Positions 16,010 to 24,714 of a DNA stretch of 37,793 nt are shown here, piece by piece (the first letter of the stretch is position 1; each line of letters starts with the position of its first letter). The notes under the pieces were generated by a model. The model had not been told where the DNA came from. It was given only the letters and a program-made list of their open reading frames with translations, and ran no database searches. The position numbers and the translations under genes are program-made. The DNA is from Bacillota bacterium (GTDB lineage Bacteria; Bacillota; Bacilli; Paenibacillales; NBRC-103111): positions 1 through 37,793 of the forward strand of contig JAEWMH010000070.1 in NCBI GenBank assembly GCA_023393235.1, given 5' to 3'.

Positions 16010-16480
16010 AGAATAGAGTGTCGAAAGAGGCATAACTATGAATAAAAATACTTCAAAAATGTATAAATATAAGCTATCATAAAGTCATGGAAGCTTTTCT
16101 TAAAATCTTTGCCGGGAAAGTAATTTTTTCCACAAGAAAATCGTAGATTTTATTAACCGCCGGTTGTATAATTGAAAAAGATTATAATTCGGCCGAAAAG
16201 ATGAAATGTTCTTTTATTGAATTGTTACTTAGTTGTGAAATTTGTGAAGGATTTGAAAAAAATTATTTACAGGTCAATAAGTTTATGTTAAAAATAATGA
16301 CATGGAATTTATTTCGTGTGAGAATATCTAACACGAAGGAATAAGGCGGAAATTCGAAATGTTTTTGACCGGTGTACAAATGTTCATGGAGTTGGGCTAA
16401 TGGTGTGACAATCGTCACTGCTGGACGGTTGTCGTACCTTTACCATAAAAAAAGTATTCAGTATATTCGGGAGGGTTACT
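16010..16480 (+). promoter_or_regulatory. Long AT-rich oppA leader region
   Basis: 470 bp without a gene, markedly AT-richer than its neighbours. A possible promoter is TTTACA (16266-16271), 17 bp, TAAAAA; TATAAT-like boxes also occur at about 16165-16192. Near the 3' end a clean hairpin (16407-16433) precedes the GGGAGGG ribosome site. The length and composition suggest an mRNA leader with more than one control signal. Confidence 0.45.
16407..16433 (+). promoter_or_regulatory. Hairpin in the oppA leader
   Basis: GACAATCGTC, 7-nt loop, GACGGTTGTC: a 10-bp stem with one G-U pair. There is no T run, so it is not a terminator. It lies about 48 bp before the oppA start and could protect the message or be a binding site. 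Confidence 0.6.
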
Positions 16481-18187
16481 ATGCAAACGAAAAAGTTGTT
16501 AGCCGCCACGCTGTCCTCTGTGATGGCACTTGGCGTAGCTGCAGGTTGTACGACAACATCATCTGATGAAGGCACCAGCTCTACAGCACCATCGGCTTCC
16601 CCTGGAGCCAGCACCGCGGCTTCTACCGCACCCTCTGCTAAAGGCGCCGTAATCAACACTTACATTAACGGCGAAATTCCTACCATGGACCCGGGTCTTG
16701 CCAAGTCCACAGCATCCAGCTGGTCTCTGGACCACGTTTTTGAAGGCTTGTTCTTCCAAGACAAAGACGGACTGGTTCCCGGACAAGCGAAGGATGTTAA
16801 AATCAGCGAAGACGGCCTGACCTACACCTTCACTCTGAAGGACAACCTGAAATGGTCCAACGGTGACCCTGTAACTGCAGGAGACTTCGAATACTCCTGG
16901 AAACGGGTTCTGGATCCGGCATTCGCTTCTGAATATGCTTACCAAATCGCCGACTACATTAAGGGTGCTACCGAATACAACAGCGCAGACCCCAAGAAGC
17001 TCTCCGCTGATGAAATGAACAAACTGAAGGATGCTGTAGGAGTTAAGGCTACTGACGACAAAACTCTCGTCGTTAACCTGGTTAACCCCACTCCTTACTT
17101 TAAACAGCTGGTTTCCTTCTATACTTACTATCCGGTCAACAAGAAGGTTGCTGAAGCAAACCCCAAGTGGGCTAACGAAGCTGCAACCCTGGTTGGTAAC
17201 GGTCCCTTCACTGTGAAGGAATGGAGCAAGGACAAGAAGCTGGTTGCTGTCAAGAACGAGAACTACTATGACAAAGCCAAGATCACTGCAACCCAAATCA
17301 CCTGGAACAACATCACTGACGACAACACTGCATGGCAAATGTACACCACCGGCGACCTGAATGTTTACCAATCCGTAACTCCGGCCGCTATCGATACTGC
17401 GAAGAAGAGCGGCGAGCTGGTTGTATCTCCGAAGCTGGCAACCTACTTCTACCGCTTCAACGTAACCAAGGCTCCGCTGAACAATGTTAAGGTTCGTAAG
17501 GCTCTGACCATGGCTGTTCAACGTCAGCCGATTATCGACAACATCACGAAGACCGGCCAAACTCCGGCATTCGCTTTCGTTTCCCCTGGTATCATCATGG
17601 CCGGCAAGGACTTCCGTACCGGTGACGCTGCTACCCAATCCTACTACAAGGAAGATGTAGCAGAAGCTAAGAAGCTGTTGGAAGAAGGCTTGAAGGAACT
17701 GGGTATGACTTCATTCCCCAAGACCGAGCTGACTTACAACACCAACGAAGGTCATAAGAAGATCGCTGAAGCTATCCAAGAAATGTGGAAGAAGAACCTG
17801 GGCATCGACGTAACGCTGGCTAACGTTGAATCCAAGGTATGGCTCGACAAGCAATCCAACCTGGACTACCAAATCATGCGTACCGGCTGGGTAGGCGACT
17901 ACCTGGATCCGATGACCTACATCGACATGTTCGTTACAGGCGGCGGCAACAACAACACCGGCTGGAGCAACAAGCAGTATGATGAGCTGGTAGCGGCTGC
18001 CAAGAAGGAACAAAACGAAGCGAAGCGTATCCAACAATTCCGCGACGCTGAGAAGATCCTGATGGACGAAATGCCGATCCTGCCGATCTACTTCTACTCC
18101 TCTGCTAACGCAATCAAGAAGGATATCACCGGTATCTACACTCCGGCTAACCGTGAAATGAACTTCCGCTACGCTGTAACCAAATAA
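16481..18187 (+). CDS. oppA: Oligopeptide ABC transporter substrate-binding lipoprotein OppA
   Basis: A 568-residue lipoprotein with signal MQTKKLLAATLSSVMALGVA and acylated Cys23 in AAGC, followed by a Ser/Thr/Ala-rich linker. The mature part is a cluster 5 (OppA/DppA) binding protein. Key blocks are INGEIPTMDPGLAKSTASSW, GLTYTFTLKDNLKWSNGDPVTAGDFEYSWKR (the family signature), KVRKALTMAVQRQPI, and DYQIMRTGWVGDYLDPMTYIDMF near the C-terminus. It captures oligopeptides outside the membrane and delivers them to OppBC. Codon choice is strongly biased (CTG, AAC, GAA, ATC, TCC), stronger than in flanking genes, which fits a highly expressed protein. GGGAGGG lies just upstream. A stable hairpin follows and probably sets its message above that of the rest of the operon. 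Confidence 0.92.
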   Translation: MQTKKLLAATLSSVMALGVAAGCTTTSSDEGTSSTAPSASPGASTAASTAPSAKGAVINTYINGEIPTMDPGLAKSTASSWSLDHVFEGLFFQDKDGLVPGQAKDVKISEDGLTYTFTLKDNLKWSNGDPVTAGDFEYSWKRVLDPAFASEYAYQIADYIKGATEYNSADPKKLSADEMNKLKDAVGVKATDDKTLVVNLVNPTPYFKQLVSFYTYYPVNKKVAEANPKWANEAATLVGNGPFTVKEWSKDKKLVAVKNENYYDKAKITATQITWNNITDDNTAWQMYTTGDLNVYQSVTPAAIDTAKKSGELVVSPKLATYFYRFNVTKAPLNNVKVRKALTMAVQRQPIIDNITKTGQTPAFAFVSPGIIMAGKDFRTGDAATQSYYKEDVAEAKKLLEEGLKELGMTSFPKTELTYNTNEGHKKIAEAIQEMWKKNLGIDVTLANVESKVWLDKQSNLDYQIMRTGWVGDYLDPMTYIDMFVTGGGNNNTGWSNKQYDELVAAAKKEQNEAKRIQQFRDAEKILMDEMPILPIYFYSSANAIKKDITGIYTPANREMNFRYAVTK

Positions 18188-18202
18188 ATAAAAAAGATCG
18201 CA

Positions 18203-18237
18203 CATGAGGTATGCCGTACGTGCAGGCATACCTCATG
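18203..18237 (+). promoter_or_regulatory. Intercistronic hairpin between oppA and oppB
   Basis: CATGAGGTATGCC and GGCATACCTCATG form a perfect 13-bp stem with a 9-nt loop, 15 bp past the oppA stop. No T run follows, so it is more likely a 3'-end stabiliser or partial attenuator than a full terminator. Confidence 0.8.
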
Positions 18238-18275
18238 TTCTGATGATAGAGGCTTGGGAAGGGGTAACTAACTTT

Positions 18276-19196
18276 ATGCGATCATTTCTTATCAAAAGGG
18301 GAATAAACGCCGTTCTGACGATTTTGGTGATTATTACTCTGACTTTTATTCTTATGCACTCCGTGCCCGGCGGACCGTTCACCCAAGAAAAACCGGTGCC
18401 TCCGGCCATCCTGGAGAACTTGAACAAGTTTTATCATCTGGACGAGCCTGTCTGGAAGCAATATTTCCGTTATGTCGGTTCCTTGCTGCAAGGTGACCTT
18501 GGACCTTCCTACAAGTCGCAGTCACGGGATGTAAATCAAATGCTGAAGGAAGCAATGCCCGTTACCGTTCAATTGGGCTTGCAGGCCTTGGTTGTAGCCG
18601 TTATCGGCGGTTTATTCCTGGGGATCACTTCTGCTTTGTACCACAACAGAATCCCTGACCGTGTCGCAACCGTATTGGCGGTTTTTGGTACTTCTGTGCC
18701 AAGCTTTGTAATCGCTACCTTACTTATCCAATTCCTTGCTGTACAGCTACATTGGTTTCCGGTTGCCACATGGGCATCCATGAAACATACGGTTTTGCCA
18801 ACACTCGCATTATCGGCTTCGCCCTTGGCGCAGATAACCCGTTTAATGCGTTCCAATATGCTTGAGGTGTTGAATCAGGATTATATCAAAACGGCTAAGG
18901 CGAAAGGTTTGCCTTATGTGCGTGTTGTTGTTAACCATGCCATCCGTAACGCGATTCTTCCCGTTATCACCATCTTGGGTCCGATTACGGCCCACTTGGT
19001 AACCGGTTCTTTTGTCATTGAGAAAATCTTCTCTGTGCCAGGTTCTGGTAAAATGCTGGTAGACGGCATCAATAACCGGGATTACTCCCTCATCATGGGA
19101 ACTACTGTGGTGTACGGCATTGCGCTTGTCGTCATACTCTTTGTAGTAGACCTGCTGTATTCCATCATAGATCCGCGCATTAAGCTGAGGGGGTGA
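18276..19196 (+). CDS. oppB: Oligopeptide ABC transporter permease OppB
   Basis: A 306-residue integral membrane protein from the ATG at 18276 (AAGGGG upstream); the frame opens at 18204 within the intercistronic hairpin, so the longer version is rejected. It has an N-terminal membrane segment (ILVIITLTFILMHSVPGGPF, typical of DppB/OppB), about five more, and the EAA loop TAKAKGLPYVRVVVNHAIRN that docks on the ATPases. With OppC it forms the channel of the importer. The stop is immediately followed by oppC. Confidence 0.92.
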   Translation: MRSFLIKRGINAVLTILVIITLTFILMHSVPGGPFTQEKPVPPAILENLNKFYHLDEPVWKQYFRYVGSLLQGDLGPSYKSQSRDVNQMLKEAMPVTVQLGLQALVVAVIGGLFLGITSALYHNRIPDRVATVLAVFGTSVPSFVIATLLIQFLAVQLHWFPVATWASMKHTVLPTLALSASPLAQITRLMRSNMLEVLNQDYIKTAKAKGLPYVRVVVNHAIRNAILPVITILGPITAHLVTGSFVIEKIFSVPGSGKMLVDGINNRDYSLIMGTTVVYGIALVVILFVVDLLYSIIDPRIKLRG

Positions 19197-19201
19197 ACCG
19201 G

Positions 19202-20122
19202 ATGTCGATGAATATTAATGAAAATATGTTTTTGCCTGCGCCTAAGGATGATAACGGCGAGCGCATCGTCCGGCCTAGCCTTACGTATTGGCAGGATGCA
19301 TGGCGCCGGTTGAAGAAAAACAAAGTGGCTATGACCGCCTTGTTTGCTCTGATCGCATTAATTTTGCTGGCTATATTCGGGCCGATGATTCGCCCGTTCT
19401 CTTATTCGGAACAAAGCTTTATGAACGTAAACAAGCTTCCCAATGCCACCCACTGGTTCGGCACGGATGACTTGGGCCGTGACCTTTGGGTCCGGGTTTG
19501 GTACGGCGCACGGATCTCGCTGACCATCGCTGTTGTGGCCGCTACCCTGGACTTGATGATGGGTGTTATCTATGGCGGTATCGCCGGCTACAAGGGCGGA
19601 ACCACCGATAACATCATGATGCGTATCGTAGAAGTGCTTTATGCCATTCCTTACCTTCTGGTCGTTATCCTCCTGATGGTCGTAATGGAAAAAGGCTTGC
19701 TGACGATTATCGTGGCTATGACGGCTTTCGGCTGGATGGGCATGGCGCGGCTGGTCCGCGGACAGGTTATGCAGCTGAAGGAGCAGGAGTTTATTTTGGC
19801 CGCCCGCACCTTGGGCGCAAGCAACAACCGCATTCTATTCAAACATCTGGTGCCCAACACCTTGGGCGTTATTATCGTTAACATTACCTTCTCTATCCCC
19901 GGCGCCATCTTTACCGAGGCAACCTTGAGCTTCCTGGGTCTGGGTATTCCCGCTCCCCAAGCGAGCCTTGGTACGCTGACAAGCGACGCCATCAGCAGCA
20001 TCATTCAAGGACATCCGTACCAGCTGTTCTTCCCTGCTGCAGTAATCTCTCTTATCATGTTGGCCTTTAACCTGTTGGGTGATGGTCTGCGTGATGCTCT
20101 TGACCCACGGATGCGCAAATAA
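19202..20122 (+). CDS. oppC: Oligopeptide ABC transporter permease OppC
   Basis: A 306-residue membrane protein. ATG 19202 is preferred because AGGGGG lies 8 nt before it; an in-frame GTG at 19193 would overlap oppB by 4 nt. A cytoplasmic N-terminus precedes the first membrane helix (VAMTALFALIALILLAIFGP). NATHWFGTDDLGRDLWVRVWYGARISL is the DppC/OppC signature, and AARTLGASNNRILFKHLVPN is the EAA loop. It pairs with OppB. The oppD start follows 24 bp after the stop. Confidence 0.92.
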   Translation: MSMNINENMFLPAPKDDNGERIVRPSLTYWQDAWRRLKKNKVAMTALFALIALILLAIFGPMIRPFSYSEQSFMNVNKLPNATHWFGTDDLGRDLWVRVWYGARISLTIAVVAATLDLMMGVIYGGIAGYKGGTTDNIMMRIVEVLYAIPYLLVVILLMVVMEKGLLTIIVAMTAFGWMGMARLVRGQVMQLKEQEFILAARTLGASNNRILFKHLVPNTLGVIIVNITFSIPGAIFTEATLSFLGLGIPAPQASLGTLTSDAISSIIQGHPYQLFFPAAVISLIMLAFNLLGDGLRDALDPRMRK

Positions 20123-20146
20123 GCGGACTTACAGGAGGTGGACCCC

Positions 20147-21178
20147 ATGAACAAAGCAAGTAAAGATTTTATGCTTGAAGTAAAGGATCTCGAAGTCTCC
20201 TTCAGCACGTATGCCGGCGAGGTTCAGGCTGTGCGGGGAGTGTCCTTCGATTTGCATAAAGGCGAAGCTCTCGCCATCGTAGGTGAGTCCGGCTGCGGCA
20301 AGTCCGTAACCGCACAGACCATCATGCGTCTGATTCCCATGCCTCCCGGGAATATAAAGAAGGGGCAAATTATGTTTGACGGCGACAAGGACCTGGCCAA
20401 GCTGTCCGATAAGGACATGGAGCATATCCGCGGCTACGAAATGGGTATGATCTTCCAGGACCCTATGACATCCTTGAATCCGACTATGACAGTCGGCAAG
20501 CAAATTGCCGAAAGTCTGGTCAAACACCAAAAGCTGTCCCAAAAGGCTGCTATTGAGCAAGCTGTTGAGATGCTGAAGCTTGTTGGCATTCCCAGCCCAG
20601 AATCCCGTGTCAAGCAGTATCCCCATGAGCTGTCAGGCGGTATGCGCCAGCGCGTTATGATTGCACTTGCTCTGGCCTGCCGTCCAAAGCTACTGATTGC
20701 GGACGAACCTACCACCGCCCTGGACGTAACCATTCAAGCGCAAATTATCGACTTGATGCAGGACCTGCAGAAGAAGCTGGGTATGTCCATTATTATCATT
20801 ACCCATGATCTTGGCGTAGTGGCGAATATTGCCCAACGTGTCGTGGTTATGTATGCCGGTAAAGTAGTGGAAGTAGGCAAGGTGGATGATGTATTCTACA
20901 ACTCCAAACATCCTTACACATGGGGGCTGCTTGCTTCCATGCCCCGTTTGGACCAGAACTCCGATGAGCCTCTGATGCCCATCGATGGCACACCTCCGGA
21001 TTTGTTCGCTCCTCCGGTGGGCTGCGCATTTGCCGCCCGCTGTGCATATGCCATGGATATTTGTAAGAAGATAGACCCGGAGCTTACCGAAATCGGCAAA
21101 GGTCATACGGCTGCCTGCTGGCTGAACCATCCGATGGCGCCTGAAGTATCCAGGCCTGTTGTGAAGGAGGTACGCTAG
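20147..21178 (+). CDS. oppD: Oligopeptide ABC transporter ATPase OppD
   Basis: A 343-residue ABC ATPase from the ATG at 20147, with AGGAGGTG 6 nt upstream; the GTG at 20138 overlaps that site. It has Walker A GESGCGKS, Q-loop MIFQDPMTSLNP, signature LSGGMRQR, Walker B LLIADEPTTALD and switch His in IITHDLG. The C-terminal oligopeptide/dipeptide extension (PPVGCAFAARCAYAMDIC), with its clustered Cys, is typical and may bind an Fe-S cluster in some homologues. It energises uptake together with OppF, whose start lies 1 bp after this stop. Confidence 0.93.
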   Translation: MNKASKDFMLEVKDLEVSFSTYAGEVQAVRGVSFDLHKGEALAIVGESGCGKSVTAQTIMRLIPMPPGNIKKGQIMFDGDKDLAKLSDKDMEHIRGYEMGMIFQDPMTSLNPTMTVGKQIAESLVKHQKLSQKAAIEQAVEMLKLVGIPSPESRVKQYPHELSGGMRQRVMIALALACRPKLLIADEPTTALDVTIQAQIIDLMQDLQKKLGMSIIIITHDLGVVANIAQRVVVMYAGKVVEVGKVDDVFYNSKHPYTWGLLASMPRLDQNSDEPLMPIDGTPPDLFAPPVGCAFAARCAYAMDICKKIDPELTEIGKGHTAACWLNHPMAPEVSRPVVKEVR

Positions 21179-21179
21179 G

Positions 21180-22133
21180 ATGAAAGAGGAAATTTTGCTT
21201 GAGGTCAAAAACCTCAAGAAGCATTTTAATGTCAGAAACGGCGTGCTCAAAGCGGTAGACGGCATTAACTTCGCCATTAAGCGCGGGGAAACCTTCGGTC
21301 TTGTAGGCGAATCCGGCTGCGGTAAATCCACTGCAGGCCGGACCATTGTGAAGCTGTACGATGCCACAGAAGGCGAAGTGCTTTTTAACGGTGAGAATAT
21401 CTACAAGTACAAGGGCCAAAAGCTAAAGAAGTTCAACCAACAAATGCAAATGGTGTTCCAGGATCCTTACGCTTCATTGAATCCCAGAATGACCATTGAG
21501 AATATTATCGGAGAAGGCATTGATATCCACGGCTTGGCTTCAGGCAAACAACGTAAGGAGCAGATCTATCAGCTGCTTCAAGACGTTGGTCTGAATGCAG
21601 AACATGCCGGCCGTTTCCCCCACGAGTTCTCCGGCGGCCAACGGCAGCGGATCGGTATTGCCCGGGCGCTTGCGATCCAGCCGCAGTTTATCGTGGCGGA
21701 TGAGCCTATCTCCGCTCTGGACGTTTCCGTTCAGGCGCAGGTGGTTAATCTGTTCAAGAAGCTCCAGCGGGAGCGGGATTTGACTTATCTGTTCATTGCC
21801 CATGACTTGGCGATGGTAAAACATATCTCGGACCGGATCGGCGTTATGTATCTGGGCAAAATGATGGAGATTACGACTTCCGAAAAGCTGTATTCCCATC
21901 CGCTTCACCCGTATACCGTTTCTCTTCTGTCGGCCATTCCGATTCCTGATCCTGAAGTGGAAAAGAAGCGGGAGCGCATTATCCTCCAGGGCGAAGTACC
22001 CAGCCCCATGAACCCGCCCAGCGGTTGCCCGTTCCGGACACGCTGCCCGAAGGCCATGGCCAAGTGTGCGGATTCCATGCCGGAGATGAAGGAAGTAGAG
22101 CCCGGCCACTTTACAGCCTGCCATTTATACTAA
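21180..22133 (+). CDS. oppF: Oligopeptide ABC transporter ATPase OppF
   Basis: A 317-residue ABC ATPase. The ribosome site GAAGGAGGT lies inside the end of oppD, indicating coupled translation. Motifs are Walker A GESGCGKS, MVFQDPYASLNPRM, signature FSGGQRQR, Walker B FIVADEPISALD and LFIAHDLAMVKHISD. The C-terminal MNPPSGCPFRTRCPKAMAKC block is the usual Opp/Dpp extension. It forms the second half of the ATPase dimer with OppD. A bidirectional terminator ends the operon 12 bp after the stop. In B. subtilis Opp also imports signalling peptides for competence and sporulation; whether that holds here cannot be read from sequence. Confidence 0.93.
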   Translation: MKEEILLEVKNLKKHFNVRNGVLKAVDGINFAIKRGETFGLVGESGCGKSTAGRTIVKLYDATEGEVLFNGENIYKYKGQKLKKFNQQMQMVFQDPYASLNPRMTIENIIGEGIDIHGLASGKQRKEQIYQLLQDVGLNAEHAGRFPHEFSGGQRQRIGIARALAIQPQFIVADEPISALDVSVQAQVVNLFKKLQRERDLTYLFIAHDLAMVKHISDRIGVMYLGKMMEITTSEKLYSHPLHPYTVSLLSAIPIPDPEVEKKRERIILQGEVPSPMNPPSGCPFRTRCPKAMAKCADSMPEMKEVEPGHFTACHLY

Positions 22134-22144
22134 TCCTAAATACG

Positions 22145-22190
22145 AAAAACCGCCTGCCGGCTTTCCGAAAGGAAGCCGCGGCGGTTTTTT
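22145..22190. terminator. Bidirectional terminator between oppF and the convergent membrane protein gene
   Basis: AAAAACCGCC and GGCGGTTTTTT flank a second internal stem (CGGCTTTCC/GGAAGCCG). T runs on both strands suit the convergent arrangement. Confidence 0.9.
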
Positions 22191-22226
22191 ATTACAAGCG
22201 GGGACAACGCTTATCCCGTGAGCCGG

Positions 22227-22877
22227 TTATACGACTGGATTGGGCTCATCCTTAACAAGGGCCATTACGCTTCTGTAAAACAGCAGCCAGCACACCGCGA
22301 TAACGGCACCCCAAATCCAGTTATAAATCCGGATATAAAAAAGGTAATTGTCATACCCAATGGTCAGTTTGCCCAATTGTTCATTATAAAAATGGGTAAG
22401 CACCGACCATTTGATAATGGCGAAGCCTAGGCTTTTTACGCCCATCAGAACCGTAATCAGCTGCAGCAGCCTCCAGGGTTTGGGCTGAACGTACAATTCA
22501 CGGGTTTCCTGGCGGTTATAACCCTGGAGCTCAGCCACATCCAAGGCGAAGTACATACTCACCGGACGGCGGAGAAGCAGGGTCAGGGCGTAGAAGAGGA
22601 TCATGACTACACTTTGCCAGAAGCCGTAGAGGAACATATTGCGTACAGAGCCGGCCAACAGGTCCAAAGCGGAATCAATCAGCATCGTAGTCAGCAGGAA
22701 AATGCCTGTAAAGTTGGCTTTTTTGCGGATGGCCAGTGTCAGCACGGTGTAGATAATACCCGGAATACCTGTAAGTAAAATCAGATAATAGTCCGGCAGG
22801 TGGCCTTCTCCCAACCGCCATACGGCCACCGGGAGTACCAGATAAATGACAACGTCCCAAAGCATACTTGATTTCAT
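22227..22877 (-). CDS. VC0807-like integral membrane protein
   Basis: A 216-residue protein with about six hydrophobic segments: WDVVIYLVLPVAVW, YYLILLTGIPGIIYTVLTLAI, GIFLLTTMLIDSALDLLAG, GFWQSVVMILFYALTLLL, LLQLITVLMGVKSLGFAIIKW and IWGAVIAVCWLLFYRSVM. The first 110 residues resemble the VC0807 family of small membrane proteins, distantly like septation protein A, whose function is unknown. Start ATG at 22877 has AAGGGG just upstream. It is transcribed alone, convergent with oppF and divergent from bshC. Pattern match only. Confidence 0.55.
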   Translation of the reverse strand: MKSSMLWDVVIYLVLPVAVWRLGEGHLPDYYLILLTGIPGIIYTVLTLAIRKKANFTGIFLLTTMLIDSALDLLAGSVRNMFLYGFWQSVVMILFYALTLLLRRPVSMYFALDVAELQGYNRQETRELYVQPKPWRLLQLITVLMGVKSLGFAIIKWSVLTHFYNEQLGKLTIGYDNYLFYIRIYNWIWGAVIAVCWLLFYRSVMALVKDEPNPVV

Positions 22878-22946
22878 TGGATCCCCTTCATCAGCAGAAC
22901 AAGCTGCTGGGATAGAATGGGATTATCGTAGCGTCTTCATACTTGA

Positions 22947-22975
22947 TTGTCAATGAAAAACTTGATAGGCATAAG
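22947..22975 (+). promoter_or_regulatory. Candidate promoter for bshC-ahcY
   Basis: TTGTCA, 17-bp spacer, CATAAG, in the divergent gap. It is a moderate match, about 73 bp before the chosen bshC start. Confidence 0.35.
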
Positions 22976-23047
22976 CAGTTTGGTATTTGTGCAAAGCTTG
23001 GGTTTGCGTTAAGATAAAAGCTGGACATGAGAGGAGGCCGGAGCATC

Positions 23048-24679
23048 TTGCAACTGGTAGAAGCGGTACGGAGCAAAAGCCAGCCGCTGGCGGAGGATTA
23101 TTGCCGGCGTTACGAAAAGGTGGCAGAGCGTTTCGATTATCATCCCTGGCAGGACGGTGAATGGGATCGGCGGGCAGACTGGTTAGCCTCCACTCATTCG
23201 GAGCGGGCGCCGCGGGATAGCATGATCGAGGTGCTGACAGCATACAATCTCAAGCAAGGAAACGACCATGAGGCCGTCCGCCAATCCCTTGCTCTGTTGG
23301 CGCAGGCGGATACACTGGTAATAACAGGCGGCCAACAGGCAGGTTTATTTACAGGACCGCTGCTGGTCATTTATAAAGCGATTTCGATCATCCGGCTGGC
23401 CCGCGAGGCTTCGGCTACGCTGGGCAAACCGGTGGTCCCGGTATTCTGGATTGCCGGGGAGGATCATGACTTTGATGAGGTGAATCATTGGCATGCTTTA
23501 ACCCCACAGCTTGCTGTGGAGCGCTTCCGTCTGGAGCATCCCACAGGCAAACGGGAGGCGGTGAGCCGGCTTCATTTCGAATCCTGGACCGATGCTCTGG
23601 CGAAGATGGAGGAATGGCTCCAGGACAGTGACTTCAAGCCTGATCTGATGGCGCGTCTGCGGGAATTTGCGGATGTGTCCCGGACGCTGACGGATTATTT
23701 TGCCCGGATTATGGGATGGCTGTTTGGAGCCCACGGCTTAGTCCTGCTGGATTCGGATGATCCGGCACTGCGCCGGCTGGAGAGCCCCATGTTCCGGCGT
23801 CTGTTGGCGGATTGCGAGGAGCTGAACCGTTGTGTGCTGGACGGCAGTGCGGCCGTGGCGGGGATGGGCTATACCCCCCAGGCGGATCAGACTCCGGGGC
23901 AGGCCAATCTGTTCTTCTATGATGATAACGGGGAGCGGACCCTGCTGTACCGGGATGGGGACGGGTTTACCAACCGGAAGCGGACCTTCCGTGTGGAGAA
24001 GGCAGAGCTGGAGCGCCTCGTGGAGGAGGAGCCCTGGCGGTTCAGCAATAATGTCATGACCCGGCCGATGATGCAGGATTATGTGCTTCCGGTGCTGGCT
24101 GTGGTGCTGGGACCTGGGGAAATCGCTTATTGGTCCTTGACTCGGGAGGCCTTTCACCGGATGGGTCTGCGGCTGCCCATCATCAAACCCCGACTGGAGT
24201 TTACCTTAATTGAAGGAACGGTACATAAGAATATGGAAAAATTCGGCCTCACGTATGATGCCGTAATGGACCAGTTCGATGACTTCCGCCAGGAGTGGCT
24301 GATGGACCAAGGGCAGTATGAGGTGGAGGAGCTGTTTTCGGAAACCCGCAGAAGATTTCTCGAGCTGTACCGTCCTGTTATGGAGACTGTAGCGAGCCTC
24401 AATCCCGGCCTGGCGAAGCTGGGGGATACCAACAAGCAAAAGATTGTGGAGCAGATCGAATATCTCAGGAACCGGGCTGCCGATTCCCTGCAAAGCAAAT
24501 TTTCCAGCGGGCTGCGCCAATTGGACCGCATCAATCTGAGCTTGAGCCCATTGTCCAAGCCACAGGAAAGAGTGTATAATGTGTTTGCTTATTTGAACCG
24601 TTATGGCAGCGCCTGGATTGATGAGCTGATTGCCATTCCTTATGAGAATGACGGCAAACACCGGCTGATGTATTTTTAA
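23048..24679 (+). CDS. bshC: Bacillithiol synthase BshC (cysteine-adding enzyme)
   Basis: A 543-residue protein, close to B. subtilis BshC (yllA, about 539). TTG 23048 is chosen because AGGAGG lies 10 nt upstream and translation then begins MQLVEAV, like known BshC; an in-frame ATG at 23027 precedes that site. BshC joins cysteine to GlcN-malate in the last step of bacillithiol synthesis, the low-molecular-weight thiol of Firmicutes. The VITGGQQAGLFTGPLLVIYK block (about 92-111) and PVFWIAGEDHDFDEVNH (about 131-147) are family signatures, and a long C-terminal coiled coil precedes the end. Its position upstream of mraZ matches B. subtilis, except that ahcY and a DUF4349 gene intervene. ahcY follows by 35 bp and is probably co-transcribed. 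Confidence 0.93.
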   Translation: MQLVEAVRSKSQPLAEDYCRRYEKVAERFDYHPWQDGEWDRRADWLASTHSERAPRDSMIEVLTAYNLKQGNDHEAVRQSLALLAQADTLVITGGQQAGLFTGPLLVIYKAISIIRLAREASATLGKPVVPVFWIAGEDHDFDEVNHWHALTPQLAVERFRLEHPTGKREAVSRLHFESWTDALAKMEEWLQDSDFKPDLMARLREFADVSRTLTDYFARIMGWLFGAHGLVLLDSDDPALRRLESPMFRRLLADCEELNRCVLDGSAAVAGMGYTPQADQTPGQANLFFYDDNGERTLLYRDGDGFTNRKRTFRVEKAELERLVEEEPWRFSNNVMTRPMMQDYVLPVLAVVLGPGEIAYWSLTREAFHRMGLRLPIIKPRLEFTLIEGTVHKNMEKFGLTYDAVMDQFDDFRQEWLMDQGQYEVEELFSETRRRFLELYRPVMETVASLNPGLAKLGDTNKQKIVEQIEYLRNRAADSLQSKFSSGLRQLDRINLSLSPLSKPQERVYNVFAYLNRYGSAWIDELIAIPYENDGKHRLMYF

Positions 24680-24714
24680 TCGACATAACCCAACCCATTC
24701 AAGGAGGCTTTCCC

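Noticed and set aside
16407..16433. Terminator or attenuator in the oppA leader
   Set aside because: The hairpin has no following T run.
16481..18187. Horizontal transfer of oppA, suggested by different codon use
   Set aside because: The bias is toward a small codon set typical of high expression, and the operon is complete and ordinary.
18204..18275. Extended N-terminus of OppB
   Set aside because: The extra codons lie within the intercistronic hairpin, and the normal permease start is at 18276.
24680..24714. SAH or SAM riboswitch ahead of ahcY
   Set aside because: Only 35 bp separate it from bshC, too short for such an element, and no matching structure was seen.
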